This document shows positions 35,805-48,200 of a DNA stretch of 64,000 nucleotides, piece after piece; positions within the stretch are counted from its first letter, which is position 1, and the number at the start of each line of letters is the position of its first letter. Location of the stretch: contig OY783205.1 of the NCBI GenBank assembly GCA_963678705.1, forward strand, positions 8,680,001 to 8,744,000, written 5' to 3'. The DNA is from Panorpa germanica. Its lineage: Eukaryota; Arthropoda; Insecta; Mecoptera; Panorpidae. The position numbers were made by a program, and so were the translations under genes. The notes under the pieces are model-generated. The model did no database searches. It had not been told where the DNA came from and worked only from the letters and a program-made list of their open reading frames with translations.

Positions 35805-36816
35805 TATAAAAAGAAAATTATGGAACTATGAATTGAAACGTTAAACAACAGTCTTCAGACATTTGTGTTTATATTTTAACTATAATATTAATTACTTATA
35901 TTTTAAATTTTTATTACTTTTTATGAAATTTTATCCTATTGTTATTTGCACTATTTTTTTTTTCATATACCTATATTTCATGTATTTGTTCAAATAAATT
36001 TTAAAAGACATTTTTATAAAACTGTATTTTCAATATATATTTTATATTAATTTTATTGTAATAAAACAAATCGTATTCAACGAATTAACACCAAATAGCT
36101 GGCAACCTTGCACGGATGCAGTATTGTTAATACGGACGTAAAAGTGTATGGTTGATATAAAAAAATATACAACTAGCAATATTATGTACATGAAAGAAGC
36201 TGGTAATGTGCGTGGCTGCCTAAGAAATTGAATATCTAAATATCAACGTAGAAACAAGCGAAATAGTGGAACGTGACCAACTGGGACCATAGAGAGTAAT
36301 ATATATGCCCAAGTTTCAGTATATCTATAGTATTTCTGGTGGACGCAATGAAGGCGGTTTTGTATGCGGATGCGACAATGTTTCAAGATGTAAATATATA
36401 TATATATAAATATATCTCTTTTTTATAATAACTTCTAATAATATTATATTCTATAACCATAAAATTTTATTATTACATCTATTTATTAAAGAACAATGAT
36501 TAATAAACAACATAACGAATCAAGAAATTACTAACATCAATCCATTATCTATTGCCAATTTTCTAATGTCTAATTATTACTATAGAGTTTATAAATATTT
36601 TAGAAACGTTATGTATTTTTCAGGAAATATTGTTTATTATTACTTATTACTATGTTTATTATTACACTACTCTTAAAGACGTTTTCAAATAAATTTTCTA
36701 AAGAGTGAACTACAACTATGATACTATTTATTTCAGTCACTTCAATTAGATCAGCAATAAGTTGGTTATCAAAAACAACTTTGAAATTGTTGAAGCGTAG
36801 CAGAACACAATAAAAT
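35805..36816. other. AT-rich non-coding stretch
   Basis: No gene seen between the end of the recombinase pseudogene and the start codon of the second hydrolase copy. A short (TA)n run lies near 36396-36412. Confidence 0.5.
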
Positions 36817-37664
36817 ATGGTAAGATTAAAAATGGATTGCTATTGCATATATTACAACAAATAAGTCCGAAGTAATTGACTAACTTAATATTCTAGGACC
36901 GTGATTACTACTTATTTGGTGACAGCTTTTTAGTGCGCTATGGAAAGTGTGTATTTTAACATTCCACGAAGAGTAAAGATAGTAGACAGAGCTGTAAGTG
37001 GGAGAACTGCTAGACAGTTGGAATGCAGCCTTCGTCACGTAAAAGAGAGCGACGCAAAAATACAAAAAGGTTTGGTGATGATTGCAATAAACGATGTTAA
37101 CAATGTAAGTAAAATATAACTATTCACAATGAAATAAAAATATCTGAATATTTATAATACTATATATAATGAAATATTTTTAGAACTGTCCACCAAGGAA
37201 GTTTAAGCAAATAATCCAATCCATTGCAAAGAAGCTAAAAGGCATACGCGTGATTTGGCTGATACTTCCAACAACTCCAAGATTTATGATGGACAAGAAA
37301 AAATTAATGCTGTTGGATATATACAACAACCATATTGTTAAATTAGTAAAACGTAATACAACTTACAATACAAGTAAATCAAATAAACAATGCATAGGAT
37401 TAAACATAGTTTTATTTAATTATAGAAGACCATGTAACAGTATTAGACATACGTCACGTATTTAAAGAAAACAGTGGAGAACTAAAGGAAACATTCTTTG
37501 AAAGGTAAATATTATAAAGTTATATCATACTGAAACGTAACTGAAATTTTAATAATATTTTTATTCTAAATTGAAGGTATTACCATGATGGCAGGACAGA
37601 TCAGCTACATTGGAACTTAGAAGGGATTAATACCGTAGAAGAATTAATTAAAAAATATCTATAA
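36817..37664 (+). pseudogene. SGNH/GDSL-type hydrolase gene, five-exon copy 2
   Basis: Exons: ATG alone before a donor (36817-36819), 36897-37104, 37184-37373, 37426-37504 and 37577-37664. All junctions are GT-AG and phases agree. Exon 2 carries DRDYYLFGDSFLVRYGK (block I GDS) and VMIAINDVNN (block III xxND). Exon 5 carries RTDQLHWNLEGINTVEELI with the block V D-x-x-H pair, then TAA. Serine, Asn, Asp and His of an SGNH esterase/lipase fold are thus all present in a protein of about 220 residues with no signal peptide visible. One extra T near 36955 (GTATTTT) shifts exon 2, which makes this a pseudogene unless it is a sequencing error. Copy 1 has no such shift but lacks the Ser. A LINE sits 26 bases after the stop. 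Confidence 0.6.
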
Positions 37665-37690
37665 TCATCTTTTCTTACTTCAATTTGTAT

Positions 37691-38374
37691 CTGAAAACCG
37701 AAATAAAAGAGCTGTGCCATAAAGTGACTCGAATCATTAACATCAAACACAGGGTGTTTAAAAATCCACTTCCACTTTTCTTTGTAGAAATAGAACAAGG
37801 CCAAAACAACAAGTCCATCTACGATGTAATGTTCCTGTGTCATTCCAGGGTAAAGATTGAACCACCTCGTTTTAAAAGAGAAGTGCCACAATGTTTGAAC
37901 TGTCAAAGTTACGGCCATACTAGGTCCTACTGTCACAGAAGAGCAAGATGTGTTAAGTGCGCAGGAGACCATCTCACAACTTTGTGCGCCTGGAAAGATA
38001 AGGAGAACGAAAATGTGAAGTGTGTTCTCTGCGGACAAAAGCATTCAGCAAATTACAAGGGTTGCTCCGTGTATCAAGAGGTTCTACAACGCAAATTTCC
38101 ACCGCTCCGACCAAAGTTGGTTAAGGAAGCACCAACTACACCACCAACTTCGTCTATACGATCAGGAACTTCTTTCGCCCAAGCCATTTTTAACAAACCA
38201 GGGGAAACTCAACAAACCAACTATGCGCATCAAAATCAAGAAGAAACGCCCTCTCAGTCCAGTGATATAACTGAACTTAAGTCAATGATGAAAGGTCTTA
38301 TGGAGCAAATGGGCATAATGCTCAATTTGCTTACTACTCTTGTCACACGAATGCCACAATGTTCAACGTCCTAA
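37691..38374 (+). CDS. LINE ORF1 (gag-like), partial
   Basis: The preserved C-terminal part has three zinc-knuckle-like motifs in a row: CLNCQSYGHTRSYC, CVKCAGDHLTTLC and CVLCGQKHSANYKGC. This is the usual arrangement of Jockey-clade ORF1 RNA-binding proteins. A Pro/Ser/Gln-rich tail follows and ends in a hydrophobic helix (MKGLMEQMGIMLNLLTTL). ORF1 overlaps the ORF2 start by 16 bases (38359-38374), the typical layout for translational coupling. The N-terminal half was never copied because the insertion is 5'-truncated. Confidence 0.75.
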   Translation: MKTEIKELCHKVTRIINIKHRVFKNPLPLFFVEIEQGQNNKSIYDVMFLCHSRVKIEPPRFKREVPQCLNCQSYGHTRSYCHRRARCVKCAGDHLTTLCAWKDKENENVKCVLCGQKHSANYKGCSVYQEVLQRKFPPLRPKLVKEAPTTPPTSSIRSGTSFAQAIFNKPGETQQTNYAHQNQEETPSQSSDITELKSMMKGLMEQMGIMLNLLTTLVTRMPQCSTS

Positions 38375-39087
38375 AAATAGCGATCTGGAACTCCAACGGT
38401 TTTGCTCAGCATAACCAAGAAGTAAAATGGTTTCTAGTAAATCAAGAAATAGACATCATGCTGATATCGGAGACTCATTTTACATCAAAAAGCTACATAA
38501 AAATTCCAAACTACAAAATCTACGACACAAAACACCCAGACGATAAAGCCCATGGTGGTACTGCCATCAATATTAAGTCATCAATTAAGCACCATCAATT
38601 AAATACCCACCAAGACCGTTCACTCCATGCAACAAGCATAGAGGTTGAGGAATTTAACAGAAACATAGTCATCACAGCCGTTTATTGTCCGCCAAAATAC
38701 AGCATCAAGAAAGAACAGTTTACAGCGTTCTTTAATAGTTTAGGACCACGGTTCATCGCTGGAGGTGACTATAATGCCAAACATCCAGACTGGGGGTCTA
38801 GGCTCACAAACCACAAAAGAAACGAGCTGTACAAGTCCATAGAAGAGAACAGCCTAACTACACTCTCCACTGGTGAACCAACATACTGGCCGTCGGACAG
38901 GACAAAAATCCCGGACCTTATAGACATCAATGTCATAAAGGGTATATCATGTAAATACCTCAAGATGGAGGCATGTCTAGACCTTTCCTCAGATCACTCG
39001 CCAATTATTTTAACTTACAGTACACAAATACTGGAGTACAAACAGGAAAACCAACTGGGAACTATTCCGGAGTTTAATAAATTCTAA
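38359..39087 (+). pseudogene. LINE ORF2 endonuclease
   Basis: The frame starts MFNVLKIAIWNSNGF, which is the first apurinic-endonuclease-like motif (WN-NG). It continues LISETHFTSKSYI (catalytic Glu), GGDYNAKHPDWGSR (Asp/Asn) and SSDHSPIILTY (catalytic Asp-His). All key residues of the L1-like endonuclease that nicks target DNA are visible. The frame breaks at 39087, and a linker frame (39224-39448) leads to the deletion before RT. Confidence 0.8.
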
Positions 39088-39439
39088 TCTTAACTGCAAC
39101 ATACCGCTCAAAACAGAAGAAAACATCGATCAAGCAGTTGAGAGGTTAAATAAAACTATAATTGATGCAGCTGAAGAGGCAACCCCACTAAGCAACCCAC
39201 GCAGAAGAACGGTATCCTGCCCTATGTTAGCAAAACAAAAAATTGCCGAGAAAAGAAGGTTAAGACGAATTTGGCAAAACACTAGGACTCCCAGAGATAA
39301 AACGCAATTCAACAAGGCTTGTAAGGAACTTAAGAACCTCTTACACGACATCAAAAACCAAGAGCTAGAACAATACCTAGAGAAGTTAACCGCTACAGAA
39401 ACCACAAACTACACATATACTATTTTTAAATATAAGCCA

Positions 39440-40154
39440 AGCTTTTGATAGAGTTTGGCATTCTGGATTACTATACAAACTGAAAGTAGCATTGCCCAAC
39501 GACATCTTTCAGATATTGAAATCGTACCTGACAAATAGAAAGTTTGTCGTAAAGTACCAGGACGGACAATCTACTATGCGCAAAATCGAATCTGGTGTTC
39601 CGCAAGGCAGTGTACTCGGTCCCATTCTGTATCTACTGTTTACAGCAGATCTTCCCGGCTCGTCCGAAACTACAGTAGCTACATTTGCAGACGACACTGC
39701 TGTGTTAGCACTTCACAAGGATCCGGCTACTGCCTCGATGAAACTGCAACGACACCTGCTTAAGATACAGGAATGGCTAAACAACTGGCGGATAAAAGTA
39801 AATGAAATAAAATCTGTGCACGTGACATTTACTCTAAAAAGGTGTGCGTGTCCCCCCGTGACCATTAATAACATTGCACTTCCTCAGGCAGAGACAGTGA
39901 AGTATCTAGGCATGCACTTGGACAGACGTCTAACATGGAAAACCCACATATGGAAAAAGAGGCTTCAACTAGAAGAAAAACGAAGAGAACTATATTGGCT
40001 CCTTGGCTGGACATCGCAAGTGTCTCTGGAAAATAAACTGCTAATATACAAGACAATAATTCGGCCAATATGGACTTATGGTATACAACTATGGGGCTGC
40101 GCTAGCATGTCAAACATTGAAATTCTCCAGCGTTTCCAAAACAAAATATTGTAA
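39440..40154 (+). pseudogene. LINE ORF2 reverse transcriptase, second half
   Basis: The frame contains ESGVPQGSVLGPILYLLFTA, FADDTAVLALH (the catalytic Asp pair) and KYLGMHLDRRLTWKTHIWKK, then the C-terminal YGIQLWGCASMSNIEILQRF. These are RT motifs B to E and the thumb of Jockey-clade elements. It stops at TAA where NKIL is normally followed by R, then continues in frame (ILNVPRYVTNWLVHKDLRMP) to about 40378. The fingers and motif A are deleted, so it is inactive. Confidence 0.8.
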
Positions 40155-40565
40155 CAAATTTTAAATGTCCCAAGATATGTCACTAACTGGTTAGTACATA
40201 AAGATCTTCGAATGCCCCTGGTCAAAGAGAAAATCCAAAGCTACAGTAGGAAGTACCACCTTCGATTGCAGAATCATCCCAATGAAGCAGCAGTGAAGTT
40301 GTTCCATCATAGGCCCGTAAGACGACTGAAAAGAGCAGATCCCAAGGACTTAGCGAATTTAAACCCAAATGAAAACTAAAATTGAAATGTCATCGTAATA
40401 ATAAAATATATACGAAACTCAGTTATTGTACATAGTATAAAGGGGTAGGGTGTAAGGGGGAGTCATCAATGGATGGCAACCTCACATGTCATTTATGTCA
40501 TACAATTTTACTTAATGTCCTCGGACAGATTGTAAATTAATTAAAAGGGAAAAAAAAATTTGTAT

Positions 40566-41434
40566 GAAACGTATAATAATCCTTTCCTTTTGGCTGACTT
40601 TTGTCAATTAAATCTTTGTTTATCATATTAAAGTTTAGTTTTTTCTTTATACTAAAAATTTCATTTGTAAGTAATTTCACTTTCATTTTAATTTCCAAAT
40701 TTATAAATTCCTTTTCTAATTTCTTAATACACAATATTTTTACATCCACATTTATTTTATGGTATTATTTTTGTAAATTAACTTAAAATAAAGCTCCTTA
40801 ATTTAGCATGTCAATATATTATTATTTCATTTGTGGTAATTGGAATATTTTGTAAAACACTTAAAGAATCTGTTATTATTATATTTTCATTTGTATTTAA
40901 TTATCTTTCTAATGCATTTAATATTGCTAATTTTTTACGAGTATAGGAACATACCTTGTTATTTAATTTAAATTTAGCATACAAATAATTGATTTGGCCA
41001 TATATAGCTTATTCTGCTTTATATTTTTTCTAAATAAATGGCAAAAAAGTACAGCTTGAGATTTTTCTACTGAAATTGAACAGTTTATATGAAAAATTAT
41101 TTGTTGTTATATGTAAAATTAATATACAACGAGTTAAATATTTCAATTTAAAAATGGAATTAAAATTTGAAATGAAATTCATTTTATACACAAAAGACTG
41201 TGGTCGTTTGCGACGGAGGTCAGTGCTAGTACTATTTAAAACAATATCATCTGCGAATTGTAAAATATATGAGTTTTTATCTTTTAATTTAGAAATGTCT
41301 TTATAATAAATTGTGTATAACAGTGAATTAAGAATAGATCCTTGAGGAAGGTCTTTATTACACGTAAATGGTTCTATTAAGTTATCTTCATATCTTACAT
41401 ATATGAATCTGAATTCTAATTTGTTAAAATTCTT
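40566..41434 (-). pseudogene. LINE reverse transcriptase and RNase H remnant (I/R1-like)
   Basis: On the minus strand, 41380-41220 reads CNKDLPQGSILNSLLYTIYY, KDISKLKDKNSYI and LQFADDIVLNSTSTDLRRKR, which are RT motifs B (PQGSIL-P-L), the spacer, and FADD. About 300 bp further the frame LAILNALER, a stop and LNTNENIIITDSLSVLQN resembles the RNase H centre (E..A...AL, I-TDS-SVL). The rest is strongly decayed. The right edge abuts the Helitron start at 41436. It is older than the neighbouring Jockey copies. Confidence 0.6.
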
Positions 41435-41435
41435 A

Positions 41436-43033
41436 TCTATATATATTTGTTCCCAAACTCCTCCGAAACGGCTGAACCGATTTTGATAAAATTTTGTGTG
41501 CTTATCGGATAGGTCCGATAATTTGCCAACATCTATTTTTCATACCCCTTAATGTTAAGGGTGGTCCACCCCAAATTTATTTTTTTATTTTTTTGACAAA
41601 ATTATTTGTTTTAATTCTATCATGATTCAGCATTGAAAAATACATTTAATTCTACATTTTCACCCTTATACGATCAACTTCTGATTTTTAATCGCTGATT
41701 TAATAATTTTTATATTATTCTGTTCCATCCACAGATCCACAAGATAGCAATCAAATATAATAATTGTAGTATACTATAATTTTCATGTATAATTCTATCA
41801 ACCAATCAATTATCCGCGCCAGGTGTCTCCCGTTGTCACTTTTCAACCAGCAAACATCATGGAGTAGGGGTGAGAACGAAGCCGGCTTTCTTTTTCTCAC
41901 TCACTATACAGTTTTCGATCTTTTTTTTTTTGTTTTATTTGTGTCTCGATCGTAGTAGTGACTGTTATACGTATTATTTTAATTTTTCAGTGCAACTATC
42001 AAGTTAATTTTATTCTCCTAGTGAATTTATCATTATTTCTCAGTGCTATTATTATTTATTTACATTTGATAAATAATTAATAAAGACAGTTTTCACTTCT
42101 AATTGATTAAGAAATCAGATATAAATCAACACGTGTGGTGAGCTCCCGACAACAACTTTACCGGCATATATCATACTTTTACGTGTTTAATAAATATACG
42201 AGTTTTAATATTGTGAAAGGTAAGTCAAATAATAATAATAATAATACAGGAACACAAATTCGTCTACTATTTGCTATAGTACTGACGACATGTTTCGCGG
42301 CCCGAGCATAAATTTTATGAGATAATCACAAAGATATATTGTATCGACATCGTACAAGGTGCAACGATCTAACGATATCATTCAGTGACGCAATGTACAA
42401 TGAAGCATTGCTATTGAGGATCATTGCATTGTCATTGCGAATTTACCAATCAGTCATCTCGGTATGAATTCACCAAATCGAAGTGCATCTGATTTAATCA
42501 ACACAAATATAAATCGTGAACGGCAGTATGATACTGTCGAATTGGCAGCGACTATTACTCGCAATGTTCCACTATACTAAATGATGAACAAAAAACAATT
42601 TACGACCGCATTATGCTGGCAGTTTCGGCAGGGCAAGGGGGATTCTTTTTTTTTTTGATGCACCAGGTGGAACTGGCAAAACATTCCTTATTTCGCTACT
42701 TCTTGCTGAGATACGATCAAAAAATGGCATCGCATTGGCCGTTGCATCATCTGGCATTGCAACAACTTTATTAGATGGAGGCAGAACAGCTCATTCAGCA
42801 TTTAAGCTGCCATTAAACATTCAAAATAACCCAGATGCAGTGTGCAACATAAAAAAACAATCGTCCATGGCGAAAGTGCTGAAACAGTGTATGGCACACA
42901 AACATTCGCTTGAAGCATTAGATAGGATATTGAAAGATATAAAAAATAACGACAAACTATTTGGCGGCACTCTGTTACTTCTTTCAGCTGATTTCAGACA
43001 GACACTTCCCGTTATTCCACGTTACTACACTTC
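41436..43033 (+). mobile_element. Helitron fragment, 5' end plus helicase remnant
   Basis: A TC-started AT-rich leader at 41436 runs into a long non-coding part with the motif CTCCGAAACGGCTGAACCGA, often seen near Helitron starts in insects. A helicase pseudogene follows. No 3' hairpin/CTAG end was found; the copy is cut in the helicase domain. It is related to the complete-ended Helitron at 7233-10598 but clearly a different, older copy. Confidence 0.55.
42400..43033 (+). pseudogene. Helitron PIF1-family helicase, truncated
   Basis: Frame-shifted pieces NEALLLIEDHCIV, LINTNINRERQYDTVELAAT and FDAPGGTGKTFLISLLLAEI (P-loop) are followed by an open frame with SSGIATTLLDGGRTAHSAFK and SADFRQTLPVIPR. 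The order matches the helicase at 8747-10300 closely. About nine residues that should hold Walker B (IIIWDE) are missing between KVL and CMAHK, a poly-T run expands the Phe stretch before the P-loop, and the sequence ends after VIPR. It cannot be functional. Confidence 0.75.
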
Positions 43034-43099
43034 TGCTTAGAACATAAGTGTTTGTAATAGCAGCATATATTAAATTTATATTACTAAGCAGTAAAGTTT

Positions 43100-43830
43100 T
43101 ACAATTCTTTAATGTGTTCTGCTACTCTTTTGAACAATATCAGTCCCTGAATATTATTTACTTTGTGACAAATGAAATGAAATAGTGATTTCGGGTGAAG
43201 ACTGATCTTTCCACTCTGTTTCACAGGCTGTCTTCTTCGTCTGTCATGTATACGGATCGGTCGGAATTACTGAGATTTTTTATCTCGATTTCGGTATTAC
43301 TGCTCCTTTTTACCTGGTGGATGTTGTTGTTGGATTTGTTCATTTCTTTACTTTCTGCCTTTAGTGCCGTAATTCCATCTCTCATTTGTTTGCATAGTAA
43401 TTCTATGTTGCACAGCCAGCTCTATGTTATTTGTTCTCAAACTCAATCAAATGCTCTAGCAGATATATGTCTGCTTTGAATTGTTCCGGGTCTGTTACCG
43501 AAACTTGAGATCTCGTTGGTGATTTTGTAATCTGATCCTTTCTTTTAAATTGATTTTCTTCATTTATGTGATTTAAACAGCCGCTGAATAACGCGTGGCG
43601 GATCTGAGTTTCCGAATCTCTGATCAGTAATTAATTTACTGTTTTTAACTATTTTCATCATATTTTTTGTGTTGTATTTACCAGTTTTGGTCTACGGGGT
43701 ATTTTATTTCCCCGATGCACTCCATTACTGGTGAGCTTTCTCATTCCGTCACCTTGGGAGGTGCCCTTTAGGGGACTGGCTGGGATGAGTTCCATCATAG
43801 TAATTTTTCATTCAGCCAGAATCGAATTTC
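43100..43830 (-). pseudogene. probable LINE 5' region and ORF1 start
   Basis: Read on the minus strand, a short frame starts MMELIPASPLKGTSQGDGMR at about 43794 and stops after 46 codons. Further frames read RSQVSVTDPEQFKADIYLLE, HLIEF and IELAVQHRITMQTNERWNYG. The style (Ser/Thr-rich start, VTDPEQFK, charged helices) is that of insect Jockey ORF1 proteins. Frames are broken throughout. The assignment is tentative. Confidence 0.35.
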
Positions 43831-43970
43831 TATTCATGTGGATGTCGTTGTTTTTTTTATTTACAATACAAGCCAAAGTAATTCTTTTTGTTATTAATTT
43901 TTGAATCACTTCAATCAATTTGTAAATAATTTTTTTGAAAGATTTCTATTTTCTTTAAAGAGAACAAGGT

Positions 43971-44050
43971 GCAGTTCTTTTGACTTTCGGATTTGAACTC
44001 GCAGCATTAGGCATTGTAATAGTCGCTCTAACCATTGCACTACCCAAGAC
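43971..44050 (-). repeat. tRNA-like sequence, SINE head or tRNA pseudogene
   Basis: On the minus strand an A box (TAGTGCAATGG, 44032-44042) and a B box (GTTCAAATCC, 43989-43998) lie 33 bases apart, close to real tRNA spacing. The acceptor ends pair only partly and the anticodon arm does not fold well, so it is not a working tRNA. No poly(A) tail or body could be assigned. Confidence 0.5.
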
Positions 44051-44949
44051 TACAAATTAATGTTAAATTATTAATAAATAAATAAATTTACCTAGAGTAT
44101 AAGATCAAGCATATCATCATATTTGGTTCAGAAACTAAGAGGATTCAAATTAAATTTATTTGTGGTATTATATGGTGCGTGCTGTTAAGGATATTATGTT
44201 GACATCAGCGTTTAAATATTATTAGGAATATTAACAAGGTACCCAGCAAGATTAAAACAGCAAGACCTTTCCGCCAGACCGGTTTGTATATTTCAACGAA
44301 AGTAAACAAAATTTTTTAATTTATTATAATCACCTTGAACTATGTATTATTTATATTTTCATTTATCTTTTTAAGTGTTCAAAGGTCAGCTAATTTCAAG
44401 CATTACACATTAGCGTACAATACTGCTTGAACATAATTGAGCTACGTCCCAAATCTTAAATTCTTTAAATTCTATTATATATCGATTGTAAAGTTCTACT
44501 GGTAGTCTCATATTGAGTTGAATATGCAGTTATATGGTACAGTATATCCTCTATATGATTCGCTATCCAACGAAATTAAAATGCTAATGAAGCACTCATG
44601 AAGGATCATTATGGGAGAAATTTCAACGACAAATACTGATAATGGCTTAAGAGAAGTACTATTGGAACTGTTTATCGAAGTAAGGATAAATTTAAAATTG
44701 AGAATATGGTGGCCATTGTTGTGAAGAAATGAAATGAAAGTGTGAACTTTTTCTTGTAAAAACCTATGTATTTCACGGGCTTTTTAGGATGATACTGAAA
44801 CGTCCAATGGTTTCTACCCAACGTTTCCGTAAAGTGCTCAATGTAACAAAGCACCGTTTAAAATCTTTTCACGGTACCCCTGTTAAGGAATTCGGTTTAC
44901 ACTTATTTGATAAATGTTATTATGATTTATACTAAATTTCATTTTCAAG
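44051..44949. other. non-coding stretch upstream of the protease exon
   Basis: I looked for earlier protease, Wonton or Sushi exons here and found none. The last bases (44935-44949) form the acceptor TTCATTTTCAAG. Confidence 0.45.
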
Positions 44950-45209
44950 AAGAAGGGTCGAGGCTTTGCCATAGAGACAGCGGAGGTGGTCTGATCTTCT
45001 TCAATAACGACGAAAACGCGTATTATCTAAAAGGAATTATGTCAGCTGTACCACTTATTGATCAAGTTTGTGATTCATTGCAATATATATTGTTTACATC
45101 TATTGTCCAATTGTTTCCATGGCTATGGCAAGAGAAGGTTTACGAAGTGTCGGAGGTTTTTGTATGTACTTCTGGAAAAAGAATTATCATTCAAGACAAG
45201 TGTGATGGA
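44950..45209 (+). CDS. exon: protease C-terminus fused to start of LDLa
   Basis: The exon reads EGSRLCHRDSGGGLIF, with the active-site Ser in DSGG, then YYLKGIMSAVP and FTSIVQLFPWLWQE, the last helix of a trypsin domain. Without a stop it goes on to VFVCTSGKRIIIQDKCDG, the first half of an LDL-receptor class A domain, and reaches a GTAAGA donor after GGA. The residue before D194 is Arg instead of Gly (RDSGG), and position 189 would also be Arg, which is odd for an active protease. Normally a ModSP gene ends after the protease domain. Confidence 0.65.
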
Positions 45210-48200
45210 GTAAGACATTATAATTTTTAAAATTTGGTGTTATGATGACGCAATTAGATAATTAACTTTAGATAATTCATTTTCGAGATTAATTTACGTA
45301 ATAAGGTCTGGCACAAAAGACTGGCATATAAAATAGATAGGATGTTACCCAGACAACTCAGCAAATTACTGAATTCCTATATAGCAGGCCGACTTTTCAG
45401 AGTAAAAGTTGAAGATCAATTCTCCGAATTAAAGAATATAGCTGCAGGCGTCCCACAAGGAAGTGTATTGGGTCCTGTCCTGTATACTTTATACACTAGT
45501 GACTTACCACTAACCAACGGTACCATAATGGCCACTTTTGCCGATGACACAGCCATAATGGCAATAGATAATAATATGGAAGAAGCAACGGATAAAGTGC
45601 AAGAAGCTTTAAATAATGTTACCACTTGGACAAGCAAATGGAGAATAAAACTAAATGAAAGCAAGTCGGTACACATTAACTTTACGAATAAAAAAGTTAA
45701 TTACCGACCAGTAACAATAAATGGACAAGCTATCCCGCATGCAAATACTGCGAAATATTTGGGGATGACACTAGATGCCAAACTGCGTTGGAAGGCACAC
45801 GTGAAGAAAAAGAAAGAAGAAATGGGAATCAGATATAGAAAAATGTATTGGCTAATGGGACGACAAGCATTGTTATCCTTACATAATAAGTTAATAATAT
45901 ATCAGCAAATACTAAAGCCAGTGTGGACGTATGGTATTCAACTGTGGGGTTGCACCAAAGACAGTAACATCAAAATCATCCAGACATTTCAGAACAAAGT
46001 ACTACGTAACATAGTTAACGCGCCGTGGTACGCTCGTAACGTAGACATCCATAAGGATCTAGGAATAACTACAGTTGCTCAAGAAATCAAAAAACATGCT
46101 AAGAAGCACAAGGAACGACTCCATCAACACGCAAATGATGAAGTGGTACAGTTGCTCGACACTGACGGGTTGCAGCGAAGGCTAAAGAAAACGAAGCCGT
46201 TCGAACTAGTATGAATGAACGAGTATTATCACTGGATAACACTCGACGTTATTCTTTTGTTTAGATTAGTATTAGAGATAAGCTATTGGTTAATTGTACA
46301 AAATTAGTTATAGCAGTAAATAATAAAAAAAAAAAAAAAAAAAAAAATTTACGTAATGCATATTCAACTTAACACGTTGTTCAGTACAAAACATAAGATA
46401 TGTCTCTGCTGACATTCCAATATTATAATGTATTGTTGTCTCTGGTAGAAGTTATACGCATGGCAGCATTACGAGTATTGGAGTATTAGCCCAATCAAAT
46501 TAGGGCTTTCACCTCGGAATGAAAGATAATAAGCTGCAAATTGGTATGAACCTTTGTTTTGTCATTCTAAATGTTGTCTCAAAAGTCACAATCGTTATCG
46601 TGTCCGCGTCTCAAGATATTCAAGGTCAAAGGTCACAAAAATCGGTTTTTCGCGAAAATCTGGCTTCCTATCGGTTAAATGAGATTTGCATTTATTATAA
46701 AAGTTGTAGGCTATAAAATTCCCTACAACTTTTGTTTAAACTTTTTTTTCATACAACCAACCGTTTTGAAGGTAGAGCGCGAAGAGTGCACATCGTACAG
46801 TCATATACGGCCTAATGCAAGGTCAAGCGTGAGTTATAGTTATGAGTACGTTATAAAGTCAATTATTTACTTGGAAATTATAATTATTAAACAATGCCTA
46901 TTATTTATGTACTAACTATTAATTATTTATATTTAATTAAAGTAAGTAACTTGATTATTTATATATAATTATTCATATTTAACTATTTAAGTATAAAATA
47001 TTATTAATTCTGGATTATATATTTTAGTTTTATTTTAAGTTAACACGACATTATATATCTTTTCTTTAAAACGCGTAAATTTCTCAATACTTATATACCT
47101 GGAAATACTTGTCCCTACCCTATGCCCTTTTCTATTCATTGCCGGGACAGATGTTCTATAGTATTCAAGGCCACTCTCTCCACTTTGTATGAGTCAAGAT
47201 TATTCGTTAGTTTGAAATTGTACCGTTGCAACTACGGACGTACGGTTTTAAGAGCTATGGCTGATTTGTGTTTTATATGTGATAAGAAACTTTCAGAAGG
47301 TGTTTCTGTGAATGTCGTACGTGGTTTACAAACTTTAAAAACTGCAAGTATTGAAAGAAATGATGGACATATAGACTATTTAAATACTTTAAGTTCTGTA
47401 AATGTGCATTCCGAGTGTCGAAAAGTGTACACCAGTAAAAATGTTATTATTGCATCAAAACGACGCACAGATGAGAGTGAACCTTCAACGTCAAGTGCAC
47501 CTCGTAAAAAACGAAATGAAGTCTTTGATTTTGGAAAGTTATGCTTATTTTGTGGCCAAGAAGCTGATGAAATAGCAGAAAAGAAAAAAAAATTAAAGTA
47601 TAGACGGACAATAAGTAATGTAAGTACTCTTGCATTCAAAGACAACGTAATTAAGAGAGCAGAAGAACGAAACGATTCCTTAGGAGAATTAGTAAAGGAA
47701 CGTATATATTACGAGTATGATTTGATCGCTGCTGAAGCAAAGTATCATACTATTTGCTATACCAACTTTTTAACCCGAGTACCATCTGCAGATAAAAAGC
47801 CTCGCCAAGATGATCAAGTCACTCAAGCAATGAACGAGATTTTTTATTATATAGAAAATAATGAAGATTCTCAATTTACTTTGAAAGAACTTAAAGATGT
47901 CCCTACGGAATACATACCTGACGATAAGACAATTATTACAAAATTACAACAAAAGTATTTAACTGATATAATAATCACAAAAAAAATTGGATCATTTACA
48001 ATTATATCTTTCCGTGATACACAGCTTAACGTATTATCAAAAGCTTGGTACGAAAATAAAAAAAGTACTCCTGTAGAAGAACGTCTACGGATTGTAGAAG
48101 CTGCTGCGGCTATTATTAGGAAAGACATCAGATCATCTGTAGTTGAAACAAAAACGTATCCACCTCCGAATAAAATGCTAGATTGTATTAATGAAGAAAT

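Larger units (their letters stand above)
37691..40556 (+). mobile_element. Jockey-type LINE, 5'-truncated and internally deleted
   Basis: ORF1 end, endonuclease, and the second half of reverse transcriptase follow in order, then a 3' UTR and poly(A) ending near 40556. AATTTGTAT flanks the element (37682-37690 and 40557-40565), a 9-bp target duplication that fixes both ends. An internal deletion at about 39445 joins the endonuclease-RT linker to QAFDRVWHSGLLYKLKV, removing the first half of RT. It inserted just downstream of the hydrolase gene. Confidence 0.85.

Noticed and set aside
37601..38044. 147-codon minus-strand frame
   Set aside because: Antisense of the hydrolase last exon and the LINE ORF1 zinc-knuckle region.
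43971..44050. Functional tRNA gene
   Set aside because: A and B boxes are present but the acceptor and anticodon stems do not fold convincingly.
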